Below, in pieces: positions 9,643 through 18,327 of a stretch of DNA of 64,000 bases. Positions within the stretch are counted from its first letter, which is position 1, and the number at the start of each line of letters is the position of its first letter. A model generated the notes under the pieces. The model worked only from the letters and a program-made list of their open reading frames with translations. It did not search any database and was not told the origin of the DNA. Position numbers and translations under genes: made by a program. Source of the DNA: Arachidicoccus rhizosphaerae (GTDB taxonomy: Bacteria; Bacteroidota; Bacteroidia; Chitinophagales; Chitinophagaceae); the NCBI RefSeq assembly GCF_900107765.1, contig NZ_FNQY01000004.1, positions 1 through 64,000 on the forward strand, in the 5' to 3' direction.

Positions 9643-10772
9643 TGGGCAATAGTCTAAAAACGATCACGTCCATTACTTTGTTGGGGTGTATCTGGATTGG
9701 CTCGCTATCAGTCAGTTCATTTACGAACAGTCGGGATACTATTGTAAATAATATCCCGACTCCCCATATAATCACCCTGCGATTCCCGGCCTATTTCGGG
9801 CACCATTATCAAATCCCGGAGGATAACCCGACTACTGAAGAAGGCATAGCGCTCGGCAGAATGCTCTTTTATGAAAAACAGCTATCCAAAAACAATCAAA
9901 TATCCTGCGCATCCTGTCACCAGCAGGAACATGCCTTTAGTGACACCGCGGCATTTAGTCTGGGGGCAGACGGCTCTGCCCAACCGCGTAATACAATGGC
10001 ACTTGTCAATTTACTATGGGTCAACCAGTTTTTCTGGGACGGCAGAGCAAAAGGGCTTGAAGCACAAGCGGACACCCCACTTGTCAACCTGCATGAGATG
10101 AATCAATCTTTTGACCAGTCCATTGCTAAACTGGAACACAGGCAATTATATAAAAATGCATTCAAGGTCGCCTTTGGAGACGAAAAGATTACTAAAAGCA
10201 GAATTGAAAAGGCGCTGGCGCAATTTGAGAGAACACTTATTTCCTGTAATTCCAGGTATGATCAATATCTTGAGGGGATTTACCAACCAACGGCTGCGGA
10301 ACTGGAAGGCATCGCCTTATTTTACGGCACCCCCACCAGCAAAACTTATCTGAGAAGGCCCAGCTGCAGTCATTGTCATGGCGGCCCCAACACCTATGAA
10401 GAATTATTTATGAATAACGGGTTAGACAGTCTTCCAAAGGATTTAGGCAGGGCTATTATCACAGGCCAGGACTATGACAAAGGCAGATTCAGGGTAGTAA
10501 CCTTACGCAACATAGCCCTTACTGCACCCTATATGCATGACGGACGGTTTAAAAGCCTGGCCGAGGTTATTGACCATTATAGTGATCACATTCTTTCAAG
10601 TTCTTCCTTAAGCCCCTTTCTGAACAGCAAAGAAATAGTGAGTAACCCTAAAGATCACCTGAGTTTCACCAAGGGTGAAAGAACTTCCCTTATCGCTTTT
10701 TTAAACATGCTAACGGATTCAAGTTTTATTCAGGATAAAAGATTTTCCGACCCATTTACATCTAATAAATAA
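9642..10772 (+). CDS. Di-haem cytochrome c peroxidase, MauG/MbnH-like
   Basis: A 376-residue exported protein with a signal sequence at about residues 1-28. It has two covalent haem sites, CASCH at residues 89-93 and CSHCH at 242-246. Between them are hallmark family segments: LGRMLFYE, AFSD, WDGRAKGLEAQ and NLHEMNQS. Near the C-terminus are RVVTLRNIALTAPYMHDGRF and EVIDHY. Classical members reduce H2O2 in the periplasm; MauG and MbnH relatives instead oxidise residues in partner proteins. The WDGRA...LE.QA...EM pattern favours the latter branch, but I see no MbnP partner. The start codon overlaps the stop of the upstream TonB receptor gene. Confidence 0.9.
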   Translation: MGNSLKTITSITLLGCIWIGSLSVSSFTNSRDTIVNNIPTPHIITLRFPAYFGHHYQIPEDNPTTEEGIALGRMLFYEKQLSKNNQISCASCHQQEHAFSDTAAFSLGADGSAQPRNTMALVNLLWVNQFFWDGRAKGLEAQADTPLVNLHEMNQSFDQSIAKLEHRQLYKNAFKVAFGDEKITKSRIEKALAQFERTLISCNSRYDQYLEGIYQPTAAELEGIALFYGTPTSKTYLRRPSCSHCHGGPNTYEELFMNNGLDSLPKDLGRAIITGQDYDKGRFRVVTLRNIALTAPYMHDGRFKSLAEVIDHYSDHILSSSSLSPFLNSKEIVSNPKDHLSFTKGERTSLIAFLNMLTDSSFIQDKRFSDPFTSNK

Positions 10773-10812
10773 ATTGTAGTTTAGTTGGTTCAACAATCAA
10801 AAACAAAAAACA

Positions 10813-11349
10813 ATGAAAATCCAAAAAATACTTTTAGTCAAAGCCCTTGTACTTTTTTTATTTTTCCCCTTCCAGTCGGCTAAGACTCAGGTACACACGG
10901 TTTTAAACAGTGACTCATCCCAATCTGCAGTATTACGAATATCCGGAGAAGTGACCTCCCCGCTAACGCTAACACTCTCATCATTAAAATCCTTGCCAGA
11001 ACATACCGTTACGGTGAAGGATAAAACAGGGTCTCCCCATCAGTATACTGGAATATACGTTACAGATGTACTAGCCAAAGCAGGTGTTACAACAGGTCAT
11101 GAACTTCGTGGGGAAAACCTAAGCAAATATGTACTGGCCAGTTGTGCAGATGGTTATCAGGTAGTCTATTCTCTGGCTGAGCTTGACAGCAGTTTTGTCA
11201 AAAATCTGCCCATTATTGCTTATGAAATTGACGGACAACCCTTAATGTAAAATAAGGGACCATTGCGTATGGTGATGCCTGAAGATAAAAAGCCGGCCAG
11301 AAGCTGCTTTCAACTTCAATCGCTGAGTGTTCATTTTGCCCAGAACTAA
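10813..11349 (+). pseudogene. Exported molybdopterin-fold protein with in-frame stop
   Basis: The start at 10813 gives a signal peptide followed by a sulfite-oxidase-like molybdopterin-binding domain: LRISGEVTSPLTLTLSSLKSLP, QYTGIYVTDVLAKAGV, ADGYQVVYSLAEL and IAYEIDGQPLM. A TAA at 11248-11250 stops translation at residue 145. The same frame continues with NKGPLRMVMPEDKKPARS and ends at a natural TAA at 11347-11349. That G-P-L-R-x-V-x-P segment is the conserved end of the domain, so the full gene would encode 178 residues. One base change explains the break. It follows the peroxidase gene by 40 bp. It is either a recent pseudogene, a readthrough case or a sequencing error. Confidence 0.8.
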
Positions 11350-11428
11350 GCTAAAATTTATGCTGATTAATCCGCCATAGCGACAATGGCAAATCCAATG
11401 AATGCTATTTAGAAATTCAACAGCATAA

Positions 11429-11457
11429 GCAAGGCGGCAATGAATATGCCGCCTTGC
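11429..11457. terminator. Bidirectional terminator between convergent genes
   Basis: The 11-bp arms GCAAGGCGGCA (11429-11439) and TGCCGCCTTGC (11447-11457) pair perfectly around a 7-nt loop. The hairpin lies between the plus-strand molybdopterin-fold gene and the minus-strand multicopper oxidase operon. Confidence 0.75.
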
Positions 11458-11507
11458 AATATATAAAAAGAAAAAAATCAATACTAAGTAACCGGATTGC
11501 CATCCAG

Positions 11508-14093
11508 CTAATAGGTTAACGTAATGCCTGCACCCCAGCCCATATCACTATCATAGTGCGTTGATAAAGAGAATAATTTAGTCAATATATATTTACCCCC
11601 AAAAGAATATTCCCTATCAGAATTCACCATAAAATTAGCCCGCAGCCTGGGCGTAAGCGGGATATCCTCCCTACTTAACTGCATTCTGACATAACCGTTA
11701 TGATCAACACTTGCATCAGCCACAACTAACCAGGGCAAAGTATATTGGATCCCAACATGAAAGACCTTACGATCATCCTTGGTGTTTGTCTGACCAAACA
11801 GACTCTTCTCTTCATACTTATGCCGCCTATGCCGCCAATCGATGCCTACATAAGGAAAGAGCCACTGCATGGATCCTAAATACCTGCCAAAGTGGGTTTC
11901 CACCTCGTATCCATCCTTATTATTATATCCTAACCGCCATTCCCCCTGAAACGCCCAGCGCGTATTGGCATATACCAGGCTTCCGTCATTACCGTTTGTC
12001 GCAAAATCATTTTCAGCCTTTAAATGAAACATGCGGTCATCCATTTTAAGCATTTTATATCCCATATCCGGATGTGGCATTTCAGGATTATGCGGACTAT
12101 CCTGATAGGTAAAGATCCGTCCCATCCCACTCATCATGTGATAAAGTATATGGCAATGAAAAAACCAATCTCCGCTTTCAGATGCGTTAAATTCAAGCGT
12201 ATCGGTCTCCATAGGCATAATATCAACCACATTTTTCATGGGAGAACTATCTGCATACTGATTAACCAATCTAAAATCATGTCCATGCAAATGCATGGGA
12301 TGACGCATCATAGAATTATTATAAAGAACAATCCTCAGGTTTTCGCCTTTTTTAATCAAGATCTTATCTGTTTCAGAAACCGTCTTATTATTAATCGTCC
12401 AGACATACCGGTTCATGTTGCCTGTCAGCTCAAAATTCAGTGTCCGCCAGAGTCCGTCAGGCAGCGTTGTCTTGTGGGTAGCCTCCAGCATATTATAATT
12501 TAAGGTTACAGGAGCATGGCTTTCCATATTCGCGACTTCAGCTACCCTGTCCTTTTCTGCTGTCTTATGCCCTGACAGGTGACTCATTGAAGCATCTTTG
12601 CCCTCAGATTTCACCAGCTCTAATTCCATTCCGCATTTAGGGCATTTACCGGGCTTATCTTGTCTGATATCTGGATGCATCGGGCAAGTATACCACTTGC
12701 CATGATTCATATTTTGTTCCATAGAGGTAGAATCTGGCATAGCCATATCTCTATCCTGTTCGGAGGCGCCATCTAACTCCGGATACATCACGCTATTCAT
12801 ATCCATAGTCTGTAAGGACATTGCCATCCCCATATCATCCATCTTGCCACTGGTTTTCATCATGTCATTCATCATGGCCATGCCAGCAAAATACTTTAAC
12901 TTGCCAGGAGGTCTTGCGGCAAGCTGCGGTCCATCTCCCAACCACAAGGAGGCGCTTCCTGTCCTGTCTTCCGCAGTGGCTAGAAATTCAAAGGAATTAT
13001 TACCCGATATGGAGACCACCAGATCGTAGGTTTCGGAAGGCCCTATAATCATATTATCTACCATCACCGGTTTAACATCATTTCCATCACTGGCCACAAC
13101 CATTAATTGGCTACCACTATATTTTAGCCAAAAATAAGTAGACGCGGAACCATTCACTACCCTTAAGCGGACCTTATCTCCAGGCTTTAGCCCTTTCACT
13201 TTACTGGAGTCATGTCCATTCAATAAAAACCTCTCATAATAGACATCGCTCACATCCATCGCCTTCATTCGCTTCCATTCATTGAGTAATTTTACGCCAA
13301 CCTTACCTGCTGCAATTGCCTCACTATAACTCTGTACTGCTTTCTTTTTAATGGAAAACCAATCCGAGGCCGTGTGCAGTCTTCTGTCAATCTCCTCCGG
13401 CTTCATATTACTCCAGTCACTAAGTACTACAGGAATGGTCGGAATTTCCGGTTCCGTTCTCTTATTAAAAATCAAAGCTCCATACAATCCAACCTGTTCC
13501 TGCAATGCATAATGGCTATGATACCAATAAGTACCTGCCTGCACCACCGGAAATTTATAAATATAAGTTGTATGTGGCGCAATCGGATGCTGGGTAAGAT
13601 AAGCAACGCCATCCATTCTGTTGGCCAGTTGTACGCCATGCCAATGTACGGCTGTTGGCTCATCTGAATTATTATGCACATAAATCAGAGCCGTGTCGCC
13701 AATAGTAAAAACCAGTGTCGGGGCAGGTAACTGTCCATTGACGGCAATTGCTCTTTTGCTTTTACCATCAAAACCCACCGTTGAATCCGTTATAAACAAG
13801 TCATAACGCACAGTTTTCGCCTTTATTTCCCCCGGAGCGAAGTGAATACCCGCTCCTGCAGCTTCGACAGGTTTTGTGGCAATATCCTTTTCCATATTCG
13901 AAAGCACGCCCAAAGGAGGTTCCTGTCCAGGCAGTGTAGGATGCGCTACCGGCACTGCAAAGGAGGCAAATGGCGTAAACCGGTCATTATTTCCATGATC
14001 AAATTTTGGTTTTTCCTGAGCCGCGGCGGGCTGCAAATAAAATAACAACAGCCCCAGCAAAAGACCAGGTAAATACCTACTAAATATATTCAT
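11508..14093 (-). CDS. Multicopper oxidase with metal-binding insert and C-terminal beta-barrel
   Basis: An 861-residue exported protein with signal peptide at 1-25. Cupredoxin domains carry the copper ligands HWHG (150-153), WYHSH (190-194), HPMHLHGHDF (598-607) and HCHILYHMMSGM (646-657), matching CopA/PcoA-type Cu(I) oxidases. A Met-rich stretch at about 405-455 precedes a heavy-metal-binding domain, YTCPMHPDIRQDKPGKCPKC at about 468-487. After the last cupredoxin, residues about 690-861 form repeated amphipathic beta-strands resembling a CopB-type outer-membrane barrel. Periplasmic Cu(I) oxidation and copper sequestration are the expected roles. The barrel would tether the enzyme to the outer membrane. 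It is the last gene of the copper operon. Confidence 0.92.
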   Translation of the reverse strand: MNIFSRYLPGLLLGLLLFYLQPAAAQEKPKFDHGNNDRFTPFASFAVPVAHPTLPGQEPPLGVLSNMEKDIATKPVEAAGAGIHFAPGEIKAKTVRYDLFITDSTVGFDGKSKRAIAVNGQLPAPTLVFTIGDTALIYVHNNSDEPTAVHWHGVQLANRMDGVAYLTQHPIAPHTTYIYKFPVVQAGTYWYHSHYALQEQVGLYGALIFNKRTEPEIPTIPVVLSDWSNMKPEEIDRRLHTASDWFSIKKKAVQSYSEAIAAGKVGVKLLNEWKRMKAMDVSDVYYERFLLNGHDSSKVKGLKPGDKVRLRVVNGSASTYFWLKYSGSQLMVVASDGNDVKPVMVDNMIIGPSETYDLVVSISGNNSFEFLATAEDRTGSASLWLGDGPQLAARPPGKLKYFAGMAMMNDMMKTSGKMDDMGMAMSLQTMDMNSVMYPELDGASEQDRDMAMPDSTSMEQNMNHGKWYTCPMHPDIRQDKPGKCPKCGMELELVKSEGKDASMSHLSGHKTAEKDRVAEVANMESHAPVTLNYNMLEATHKTTLPDGLWRTLNFELTGNMNRYVWTINNKTVSETDKILIKKGENLRIVLYNNSMMRHPMHLHGHDFRLVNQYADSSPMKNVVDIMPMETDTLEFNASESGDWFFHCHILYHMMSGMGRIFTYQDSPHNPEMPHPDMGYKMLKMDDRMFHLKAENDFATNGNDGSLVYANTRWAFQGEWRLGYNNKDGYEVETHFGRYLGSMQWLFPYVGIDWRHRRHKYEEKSLFGQTNTKDDRKVFHVGIQYTLPWLVVADASVDHNGYVRMQLSREDIPLTPRLRANFMVNSDREYSFGGKYILTKLFSLSTHYDSDMGWGAGITLTY

Positions 14094-14425
14094 CAGATTT
14101 TTTTAATATACTTTCAATGCATATCCTGAAAGATTGACTGTCACGCTGATAATATGCCCTAACGATCAAACTTCAAAAGTCCTCCGAAATGGCATAAAAC
14201 TACATCAGGAAAGTTTCCATCCCAATAGTGGCGTTGGTCAGCAGCATTACCCACTTAGCTCCTGATTGCATTGAATGACCTTTGCATAGAAAAGCTAATA
14301 AGTAAGTGCCTACTACAAATTATTCCACTTAGCTCCACGTGTCGCTTCCATCAGGACATGCTTTGTCCTTTAATAATTGAAATTAATTATTTTACCTTTT
14401 ATTCGTAAAATTTATGGTATAAGTA
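14094..14425. other. Spacer inside the copper operon
   Basis: About 330 bp separate the DUF3347 gene from the multicopper oxidase gene, long for an operon. It contains a direct repeat CACTTAGCTCC at 14252-14262 and 14326-14336, 74 bp apart, which could be regulator sites for an internal promoter. I see no gene and no clear -7 element. Confidence 0.4.
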
Positions 14426-14950
14426 TTAAGGCTCAAGTGTTTCTTTTACAGAACCACAATTCAGCATGGTTTTACCATAATAAGGATTTTCAATCTCCTT
14501 TTTATCACTTAACCAATTGGCTTTTGCCATGGGACAATAATCCCAGTATAGCGTGGTAGTGGTACCGGAGGTTTTCAGCAAAGCATACAAATGCGTGCTT
14601 AAATCCTTAAAACTTGTTCGCTGTGCTGTAATATCCGTCGCATTGCCGATAGCTACAGCTTTATTCAGTGCTTCTTTGCCATCCTTTGCAAATACTTTTT
14701 TGTCTAACTGCTTTTCCCAGGAAGTGAGCGCTGTTGCCAGCCGCTTTCCAGCCTCAGCGGCCTGACTTTTCTGTCCTGCGACTAAAGCATCCTTAAGGGA
14801 TAAATAGGCCTTAACAACCGAATTAGCATCCAAAGTTGCATTTGTGTAAGTATAATGAGTAGAGAAATAGGAATTAGCGGCTCCGGGAGGGGTCGCCATT
14901 GCGAGAGAGGTTATGGAGATGAATCCAAACGCTAATAATATCTTTTTCAT
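14426..14950 (-). CDS. DUF3347 exported protein, probable copper binder
   Basis: A 174-residue protein with signal peptide at 1-19. The body is helical (residues about 35-125: VVKAYLSLKDALVAG and similar). It ends with the diagnostic DUF3347 motif: LYWDYCPMA, W-L-S-D, NPYYGKTMLNCG. The Cys and Met residues of this tail are candidate metal ligands. DUF3347 occurs C-terminal to, or beside, CusB-type copper efflux proteins and in copper clusters of Bacteroidota. Here it lies between a Cys/His-rich protein gene and the multicopper oxidase gene, all on one strand. A periplasmic copper-chaperone role is inferred. Confidence 0.85.
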   Translation of the reverse strand: MKKILLAFGFISITSLAMATPPGAANSYFSTHYTYTNATLDANSVVKAYLSLKDALVAGQKSQAAEAGKRLATALTSWEKQLDKKVFAKDGKEALNKAVAIGNATDITAQRTSFKDLSTHLYALLKTSGTTTTLYWDYCPMAKANWLSDKKEIENPYYGKTMLNCGSVKETLEP

Positions 14951-14970
14951 ATTTATTGATTTTATAAAAG

Positions 14971-15450
14971 TTAAAATAGAATTTTCAGTTCTGCCATTGA
15001 GCCTGTGAGGCTCAATGGCAGAACTGAAAATTCTATTTTAGGGGGTCGCCATATAAAATCAAAACCTTTGGGTAATCTTATCGGAATAAAAAAAGATGGC
15101 ACGACTTTCTCCGCCTGGTCCATTTGTAATATGGTGCTCATTGCAGGCAAAAAAACGCTCGTGATACCGTTCCCTGTACAATGACAATTGTGGCCACAGG
15201 CATCACCTGCTGAATGATCACATGGAAGGCTACCCTTTTCAGCTTCCTGGGCCATCTGACAGCCCTGATGTATCGTCGTTGCTGATTTTGTTTTTTGTAG
15301 AGCTGTTCTTCCATTTGAAGCAGGTTTGGCATCATTATGACAACAGCTATGTCCTTGCATGCCAGTGCAGGCCATCAGCTGACCAGGAAGAGCAAAAAGC
15401 CCCAGCAAACAAATGCATAAAATAAATAATATCAATCCCTGTTGCTTCAA
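14971..15450 (-). CDS. Small Cys/His-rich exported protein of the copper operon
   Basis: A 159-residue protein with an N-terminal hydrophobic segment (about residues 6-27) ending LMAC. The region at about 28-95 is rich in Cys and His: CTGMQGHSCCH, HQGCQMAQ, CDHSAGDACGHNCHC. It probably binds Cu or Zn. A second hydrophobic stretch (SVFLPAMSTIL) follows. The C-terminus is encoded by a perfect inverted repeat: one arm gives KIEFSVLPLS and the other GSMAELKILF plus the stop. The last ten residues may thus be a by-product of the palindrome. It is the first gene of the operon, only 20 bp before the DUF3347 gene. No named family recognised. Confidence 0.7.
   Translation of the reverse strand: MKQQGLILFILCICLLGLFALPGQLMACTGMQGHSCCHNDAKPASNGRTALQKTKSATTIHQGCQMAQEAEKGSLPCDHSAGDACGHNCHCTGNGITSVFLPAMSTILQMDQAEKVVPSFFIPIRLPKGFDFIWRPPKIEFSVLPLSLTGSMAELKILF
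14972..15040. repeat. Perfect 32-bp inverted repeat with 5-nt loop
   Basis: Arm 14972-15003 is the exact reverse complement of arm 15009-15040; the loop is TGTGA. All 32 pairs match. It covers the last 23 codons and most of the stop codon of the Cys/His-rich gene. No long T-run follows on the minus strand, so it is not a standard terminator, though its RNA would be very stable. Confidence 0.97.
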
Positions 15451-15471
15451 AACAATTGATTTTTACCTGTC

Positions 15472-15479
15472 AAAGGTAA
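15472..15479 (-). promoter_or_regulatory. -7 element of the copper operon
   Basis: The minus strand reads TACCTTTG, a TAnnTTTG match, 22 bp upstream of the first gene of the copper operon. Confidence 0.55.
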
Positions 15480-15657
15480 AATATTTACATGGTTAGGTTC
15501 TTATAAAATTTCATATAAACCTTACAAAATTGCAGCCGATTTTCAGCAAATCAAACGATTGCATGAATCGCAAACGTTAAAGATTCTTTATCAATTTAAT
15601 CCATTCAAAGACAGTAGTTTTGGAGTTTTACTTATACATAATAACTATTTAATATAC

Positions 15658-18063
15658 ATGTCGCTTTTCATAAGACTAATTTGCACTTTTCTGATAATCG
15701 CCGGATTCAATCAAGTCCTTTCAGCCCAAGTGGTTTTACAGGGTCGAATAACAGATCCGAAACAAGCGGCATTAACAGATGCAACCGTTCAAATAAAACT
15801 AATTGAAGACACCACCGTTAAAGCAGGTCAAAACAGCCAAAATGGAGCGTTTAAATTTAACGGGCTCCAAAAAGGGCTATATATTATTGAAGCCAGCAAA
15901 ACCGGATACAATACTACTAAGATTTATATCAGACTAGACCAGGATTCAAGTATTCAACTACAATTACAACCCTATACTCAGGAACTGGAACAGGTTACGG
16001 TTACCGGAAAAAAGAAGCTGATTGAACAAAAACCAGACAGAATCATCTATAATGTCTCCGGTAGTGTAACCAGCCAGGGTGGTAATGCGCTTACGGCTCT
16101 TTCCAAAATCCCGGGCGTAAAAATCAGTGGTACTACCATAGGTCTGGCCGGGAAGGGAAGCGTTAAGATAATGGTAAACAATAAGTTACTTGAAATAAGT
16201 GATCAGAACCTGGCTAATTATTTAACAACCCTCCCCACCAAGGATATTGATAAAATAGAGGCTATTACCAGCCCCGGAGCCAACTTTGATGCCGCTGGCG
16301 GTGCAGGTATTATCCGCATTGTCACTAAAACTGCCAACCTGGAAGGCTGGAGCGGGTCCGTTCAAGGAACTTATGGTCAACAAAACACTTATGACAATTA
16401 CACACTGAACGGCTCCGTCAATTATAAAAAGGACAGATGGAACGGGTTTGCCAGTGTTAATCTGAACCGCCATAAAGAGCTCATGGGCTGGATCATTGGT
16501 GTTCAATACCCTACATATAACTGGTCCTTGAATGACACTGGCATTTATAGGATAGATGACTACAATGGTACAGTAGGGCTGGGCTACCAAATCGGGAAAC
16601 AAAGTCAGCTTCAAATTAGTTATCATTTTGGCTACAGGGAGGAAGGACACAATCTGGATGGCCATGACGATGTCAAAAACTATATTACAGATAAAGAGGG
16701 GAATATAGATTCAGTCATCAGAAGCTATGCCACCTATAATCCTATTGCCAAAACAAATGCCGTCAATTTGCATTATAATACAGTTTTAGACAGCAAAGGC
16801 ACAACGCTTAGTGCTGATGCAGATTATTTTAACTTCTTTAGAACTGACTATTCCAATTTCAGGGGATATGCCCAACCTGCCTTGCAACAGGATGGCGATC
16901 AAAATGCGCTGTTTTCTAATACGGCCAAACAAAACATACTGATTTACACCGCTAAAGCAGACCTGAGCATTCCTACGCCGTTTGCTACCTGGATGCTTGG
17001 CGCTAAATTCAGTGATATCAGCATATATAGCGACGCGCTTTATTATAATATTGCTACCGGAACACCTGCTTTTGATTCCAGTAAAAGCAATATTTATGAT
17101 TACTCGGAAAAAACACAGGCTGCTTATATCCAGGGATCTAAGAAATGGGCAGATTTCAGCCTCAATGCGGGGCTAAGGGCTGAGTATACGAAAACCACCG
17201 GGCATTCCATTTCACTGTTAAGAACAGATAAAAATAGTTATTTTAAATTTTATCCTTCCGTTTCATTCACTTATCAGGCAAATGAGCCCAATCAATTTTA
17301 TCTGGAATTCAATAAAAGGATCAACCGTCCCACTTTCTGGAACCTGAACCCTTACCGGTCTTTATTAACAGCTTATGCCTATTACGATGGCAATCCGGCG
17401 CTGAAGCCAGAATATACAAGTCAGCTGGAAATTGGACATAGTTATAAACAGCAACTTTATACCTCTTTATATTATCGCCATACCACCAATAGTTTTGACT
17501 ACCTAACAGTTGGATCGCTGGATACATTTTTAGTATACAGAACACCCATGAACTTTATCAATAGCTCCACCTGGGGAATACAGGAGCGTATAAATTTAAC
17601 TCCGGTCAGATGGTGGGACGCCGCTTTACAGTTTAATCTTTATTATACCAAAAGCAAATCAGATCTTGATTATGTAGCTGATCAGAAAGGATGGGGCCAA
17701 TATGTATCTATCGGCAATACATTTTATTTTGATAAACAGAAAAATTTCAGCGGAGCTGTTAATTTCTGGTGCCAGTTTCCGGAAGTTGATCATATAGGAA
17801 CCACAAACACCTATAATTCACTGGACCTGGGGCTTATGTATACCACACTGAATAAAAAATGGACTTTAGGACTCAATGCGACGGATATTTTTAAAAACAG
17901 CTGCCCTACCTATTATACCGAAGTCAATGGCCTGAAACAAAGCTATGAACATTTCCAACTGAACAGATCCGTTGTATTTTCGGTCTCCTACCAGTTTGGA
18001 TCTCGTCCGAAGGCTGGTAATGACAGAGCTACCGGTAATGAGGAAGAAAGGAGCAGACTTTAA
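15658..18063 (+). CDS. Outer-membrane beta-barrel protein with carboxypeptidase-like domain
   Basis: An 801-residue outer-membrane protein. The ATG at 15658 is chosen because it begins a signal peptide (MSLFIRLICTFLIIAG to LSAQ); the open frame extends 33 codons further upstream. Residues about 20-110 form a CarboxypepD_reg-like domain (VLQGRITDPKQAALTDATVQ). A plug-like region follows (QKPDRIIYNVSG, LTALSKIPGVKISG, IDKIEAITSPGANFDAAG-AGIIRIVTK). The rest is a large barrel of the OMP_b-brl_3 type. Such proteins resemble TonB receptors, but their ligands are mostly unknown. It is divergent from the copper operon, so a shared metal role is possible but unproven. Confidence 0.85.
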   Translation: MSLFIRLICTFLIIAGFNQVLSAQVVLQGRITDPKQAALTDATVQIKLIEDTTVKAGQNSQNGAFKFNGLQKGLYIIEASKTGYNTTKIYIRLDQDSSIQLQLQPYTQELEQVTVTGKKKLIEQKPDRIIYNVSGSVTSQGGNALTALSKIPGVKISGTTIGLAGKGSVKIMVNNKLLEISDQNLANYLTTLPTKDIDKIEAITSPGANFDAAGGAGIIRIVTKTANLEGWSGSVQGTYGQQNTYDNYTLNGSVNYKKDRWNGFASVNLNRHKELMGWIIGVQYPTYNWSLNDTGIYRIDDYNGTVGLGYQIGKQSQLQISYHFGYREEGHNLDGHDDVKNYITDKEGNIDSVIRSYATYNPIAKTNAVNLHYNTVLDSKGTTLSADADYFNFFRTDYSNFRGYAQPALQQDGDQNALFSNTAKQNILIYTAKADLSIPTPFATWMLGAKFSDISIYSDALYYNIATGTPAFDSSKSNIYDYSEKTQAAYIQGSKKWADFSLNAGLRAEYTKTTGHSISLLRTDKNSYFKFYPSVSFTYQANEPNQFYLEFNKRINRPTFWNLNPYRSLLTAYAYYDGNPALKPEYTSQLEIGHSYKQQLYTSLYYRHTTNSFDYLTVGSLDTFLVYRTPMNFINSSTWGIQERINLTPVRWWDAALQFNLYYTKSKSDLDYVADQKGWGQYVSIGNTFYFDKQKNFSGAVNFWCQFPEVDHIGTTNTYNSLDLGLMYTTLNKKWTLGLNATDIFKNSCPTYYTEVNGLKQSYEHFQLNRSVVFSVSYQFGSRPKAGNDRATGNEEERSRL

Positions 18064-18284
18064 TAACCTGAGCCAAATCGTTATACCATATTTGATACCT
18101 TTTACATGCAAAGAAGAATTAATCCATAAAAGGATATTGATAAAATGCATTAAATAAGAAAATTCTAACCTGCTTCTCAATTTCCAAATAAGGAGGCATT
18201 TCCCTACGTCCGGCTTCTTTGTATCTGTCCAAGACAGTAATTATGCCCAATAATTAAATTATTGACAATTAGTTATACTAATGC

Positions 18285-18292
18285 TATATTTG
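18285..18292 (+). promoter_or_regulatory. -7 element of the lipoprotein/TPR pair
   Basis: TATATTTG at 18285-18292 matches TAnnTTTG, with TTGACA 17 bp upstream (18262-18267). It places transcription start just before ATG 18328 and argues against the longer frame starting at 18262. Confidence 0.55.
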
Positions 18293-18327
18293 ATACAGGC
18301 AAAACTACATCATCAGATCCAGTCGTA

